Of a stretch of DNA of 58,241 bases, positions 56,202 through 58,241 are shown in pieces (positions within the stretch are counted from its first letter, which is position 1; each line of letters opens with the position of its first letter). The DNA lies in assembly GCF_004764705.1 (NCBI RefSeq), contig NZ_SHLX01000045.1, positions 1 through 58,241 on the forward strand, read 5' to 3'. Source of the stretch: Paenibacillus cymbidii. Lineage in GTDB: Bacteria; Bacillota; Bacilli; Paenibacillales; NBRC-103111. A program made the translations under genes and the position numbers. A model generated the notes under the pieces. The model was not told where the DNA came from and did no database searches. It worked only from the letters and a program-made list of their open reading frames with translations.

Positions 56202-57841
56202 GCGCGGACGGAAAGGCGGGAACGGCCGGGGACGGGGACGCGCTGAAGGTGATGCTGGTCGACGACGAGTATATGGTGCTCGATACGCTGGTGTCGACCG
56301 TACGCTGGCGCGTGCTCGGCATGGAGGTCGTGGCGACGGCGATCAACGGCCGGCACGCGCTGGAGAAATGCGCGCTGCACAAGCCCGACCTGATCGTCAC
56401 CGACCTGACGATGCCGGTTATGGACGGGCTGGAGCTGATGGCGACGCTGCGCCGCGACTTTCCGGGCGTACGTTTCGCCGTATTGACCGCCCATCAGGAA
56501 TTCGCATATGCCAAACGGGCCGTCGATATGAACGCGCTCGGCTACTTGCTCAAGACGCCGATGAACGCGGAGGAAATCGAAACGACGCTGCGCTCGTGCG
56601 GCGAGGCGATCCGCGCGGAACGACGGCTGCACAGCCGCGCCCGCTTCGCCGAGCAGATGATGGAGCAGATCAAGTGGGACATCCGCCGACGGCTGCTCGA
56701 CGACTTGCTGAGGGGCACGCATGTCGACGGCATGGCGCTGGCCGAGCTGTTCCCGTGGCAGGGGCGCCCGGGCGGCGAGCGGCCGGCCGTTGTCGCCGTG
56801 TATGCGACGCTGCTGCAGCGCGGGCAGTTCTACGCCCGGTACCCCGAGGCGGATTGGCCCTTGCTCGACTACGCCATGCTGCAGGCGGCGGGCGAAATGC
56901 TGCAGGAGCTGACCGAAGGCGCCGTGCTGCCGTACCGCTCCGGCGAAACGATGCTTGTGCTCGCCGTGCCGGCGCATGCCGGCGAAGCGCAGCGGGCGTC
57001 GCTCGTGCAGCAACTGCACGGCCGGCTGGCGGCGTGGCTGCAGCGCTACTTCGGCGTGGCGCTCGCCTTCGGCGTCGGTTCGGCGCGTACGCCGGACATC
57101 GCCGCGCTTCGGGCGACGCTGCAGGAGGCGATCGCGGCGGCCGATGCCGCATTTTACGAGCCTGCGGCGGTGACGCCGTATATCGACGGGCTGACCAAGG
57201 TATGGGATCGCGCCGGTCCGCGCGATTGGGCCGTGCTGGAAGCGGAGCTGCGGGCGGCGTGGCGCTCGCCGGCGGTGGAGGAACGGCTTGGCGGGCTGCG
57301 CGCGCTGGCGGCGTTCGCGCGTTCATTTCGCCCGCGGCCGCGCGAGCTGCGGCGGCAGGCGGCGATGTGGCTGGAGGAGACGGCGGCGGTGCCGCTGGCG
57401 CGCGGCGATTGGGTGCCGCTCGAGGACAACTCGTCGCTCGAGCAGTGGCTCGCGGCGCTGGAGGCGCAGCTCGTGCGGCTGCCGCGCCCGCCCGCGGCGG
57501 CAGGTGCTGCCGGCGAGCGGCATCCCGACATCCGCAAGGCAATAGCGTTCATCCTGCAGCATCTCGGCGAGAACGTGACACTGTCGCGCGTAGCCGAGCA
57601 CGTGCACATGAACCCGAGCTATCTCAGCCACCTGTTCAAGGAGGAGACGGGCGAAAACTTCCTCGACTTCGTGACGCTGCAGCGAATCGAACAGGCGAAG
57701 CGCTATTTGGCCGCCGGCAGCTGCAAAAATTACGAGCTCGCGGAGAAGATCGGCTTCGTCAGCTACCCGCACTTTTGCACCGTGTTCAAAAAAGTGACCG
57801 GCCTGACGCCAAACGAATACAAGCGCAGCTTATTGGAGTAG
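56198..57841 (+). CDS. YesN-type response regulator with AraC HTH
   Basis: This 547-residue regulator has a receiver domain at about 15-135 (VMLVDDEYMVLDTLV, phosphoacceptor Asp in DLIVTDLTMPVMDGLEL, Lys in YLLKTPMNAEEIE). A long middle region spans about 150-440. The C-terminal AraC double HTH is at about 445-545 (VTLSRVAEHVHMNPSYLSHLFKEETGENFLDFVTLQRIEQAKRYLAAGSCKNYELAEKIGFVSYPHFCTVFKKVTGLTPNEYKRSL). It starts at ATG 56198 inside the kinase stop. Likely activates the divergent transporter operon. Confidence 0.92.
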   Translation: MSADGKAGTAGDGDALKVMLVDDEYMVLDTLVSTVRWRVLGMEVVATAINGRHALEKCALHKPDLIVTDLTMPVMDGLELMATLRRDFPGVRFAVLTAHQEFAYAKRAVDMNALGYLLKTPMNAEEIETTLRSCGEAIRAERRLHSRARFAEQMMEQIKWDIRRRLLDDLLRGTHVDGMALAELFPWQGRPGGERPAVVAVYATLLQRGQFYARYPEADWPLLDYAMLQAAGEMLQELTEGAVLPYRSGETMLVLAVPAHAGEAQRASLVQQLHGRLAAWLQRYFGVALAFGVGSARTPDIAALRATLQEAIAAADAAFYEPAAVTPYIDGLTKVWDRAGPRDWAVLEAELRAAWRSPAVEERLGGLRALAAFARSFRPRPRELRRQAAMWLEETAAVPLARGDWVPLEDNSSLEQWLAALEAQLVRLPRPPAAAGAAGERHPDIRKAIAFILQHLGENVTLSRVAEHVHMNPSYLSHLFKEETGENFLDFVTLQRIEQAKRYLAAGSCKNYELAEKIGFVSYPHFCTVFKKVTGLTPNEYKRSLLE

Positions 57842-57868
57842 TGTCACGCGGAAGCGGGCTCTATGCAG

Positions 57869-58024
57869 CCTCGTGCGGCGTATGTAGCGCATGTTTCATG
57901 CGCTGCTGCTCCTGCCTCAGCCTCGTGCGGCACATGTAGCGCATGTTTCATGCGCTGCAGCGCCCGCCGGGGCCTCGTGCGGCGCATGTAGCGCATGTTT
58001 CATGCGCTACAGCTACCGCTCAGT
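57869..58024. repeat. three tandem 52-bp repeats with an internal palindrome
   Basis: Units start at 57869, 57921 and 57973, exactly 52 bp apart. Each begins CCTCGTGCGGC and contains AGCGCATG-TTT-CATGCGCT, a perfect 8-bp stem. The last 16 bp of each unit vary. Confidence 0.85.
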
Positions 58025-58121
58025 CGCTGCAAGGCTGATTTCAGCCTTATTTCGTCCGCTGCTCGCCGAAACGCCGCTGCAAGGCTGATTTCAGCCTTAT
58101 TTTGCCCGCTGCTCGCCGAAA
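58025..58121. repeat. two tandem 50-bp hairpin repeats next to the IS left end
   Basis: Both contain GCAAGGCTG-ATTT-CAGCCTTATTT and end in CTGCTCGCCGAAA. They start at 58025 and 58075. They are the reverse-loop version of the unit at 128-172, and the IS starts immediately after the second. Confidence 0.8.
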
Positions 58122-58150
58122 TGAATTTAGACTAGAAAGTAGACACACTG
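58122..58150 (+). repeat. left terminal inverted repeat of an IS3-family element
   Basis: Begins TGAATTTAGACT and contains AGAAAGTAGACACAC (58134-58148), which matches the inverted end at 99-113. Confidence 0.75.
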
Positions 58151-58198
58151 TAACAGCGACCTGATACAATACAAACAAACGAAAGGTCGAGGTGTGTC

Positions 58199-58241
58199 AT
58201 GGGAAATATCCGCCAACATTTTGATGAGGAGTTCAAACGCC
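58199..58241 (+). CDS. IS3-family transposase OrfA, N-terminal start (partial)
   Basis: ATG at 58199 opens MGNIRQHFDEEFKR, the usual start of IS3-family OrfA (HTH protein), with GAGGTG upstream. It runs off the window after 14 codons. Confidence 0.8.
   Translation, partial: MGNIRQHFDEEFKR

Noticed and set aside
1..58241. Composite transposon carrying the whole window
   Set aside because: The content is mostly chromosomal-type metabolism and sporulation genes, and the IS copies are cut by the window edges, so assembly breakpoints are the simpler reading.

Overview
The window looks like a stretch of a GC-rich, endospore-forming Firmicute of the Paenibacillus/Cohnella kind. Three things point there: a gerB-gerA-gerC germinant-receptor operon, several LplB/YtcP-type carbohydrate ABC systems paired with YesM/YesN or membrane AraC regulators, and GlnR/TnrA-type nitrogen boxes. 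No rRNA, tRNA, CRISPR array or replication gene was seen. Both ends lie inside same-orientation copies of what looks like one IS3-family element (3' end of orfB at the left, 5' end of orfA at the right), so the window is probably a contig bounded by repeats.

Layout. 0.4-2.4 kb: DinB-family protein and a stalk-domain surface protein. 2.4-5.2 kb: SsuABC-like sulfonate/nitrate/taurine-type ABC importer. 5.2-6.5 kb: hairpin array and a MazEF-type toxin-antitoxin pair. 6.6-14.8 kb: nitrate assimilation cluster (nitrate reductase, NarK transporter, ANTAR regulator, NirB, NirD, HemD-like). 14.8-18.9 kb: Bcp peroxiredoxin, VOC protein, AraC regulator, sugar isomerase-like protein and Gfo/Idh oxidoreductase. 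19.4-21.4 kb: LysM protein and an AT-richer two-gene cassette headed by a DUF4062 protein. 21.4-24.1 kb: three-gene ABC-2 exporter. 24.2-27.2 kb: LCP-family protein behind a long structured leader, then HemL. 27.6-34.4 kb: glycan-type ABC importer with a sialidase-like protein and a membrane AraC sensor-regulator. 34.9-39.5 kb: glutamate synthase large subunit. 39.8-45.6 kb: stalk-domain lipoprotein and the ger operon. 45.6-47.3 kb: KDPG aldolase and KDG kinase. 47.6-49.9 kb: a multidomain toxin-like protein (eCIS-cargo-like N-terminus, His-Me-finger nuclease-like centre, OTU protease-like C-terminus). 50.0-57.8 kb: SRPBCC protein and a second sugar ABC importer divergent from its YesM/YesN two-component system.

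The best supported regulatory story is nitrogen. The narK-nasC and nirBD operons each carry a leader with two small hairpins whose hexanucleotide loops have A at position 1 and G at position 4, the second overlapping an intrinsic terminator. This is the signature of ANTAR-protein antitermination, and an ANTAR protein gene lies between the two operons. Three GlnR/TnrA-type boxes (TGTNA-N7-TNACA) sit at the same promoters.

The most unusual items are the nuclease/OTU toxin-like protein, the DUF4062 cassette, a short inverted-repeat element inserted in frame into the signal-peptide region of a lipoprotein gene, and a dispersed family of intergenic hairpin arrays. In those arrays the loop polarity usually follows the direction of the gene that ends next to them.
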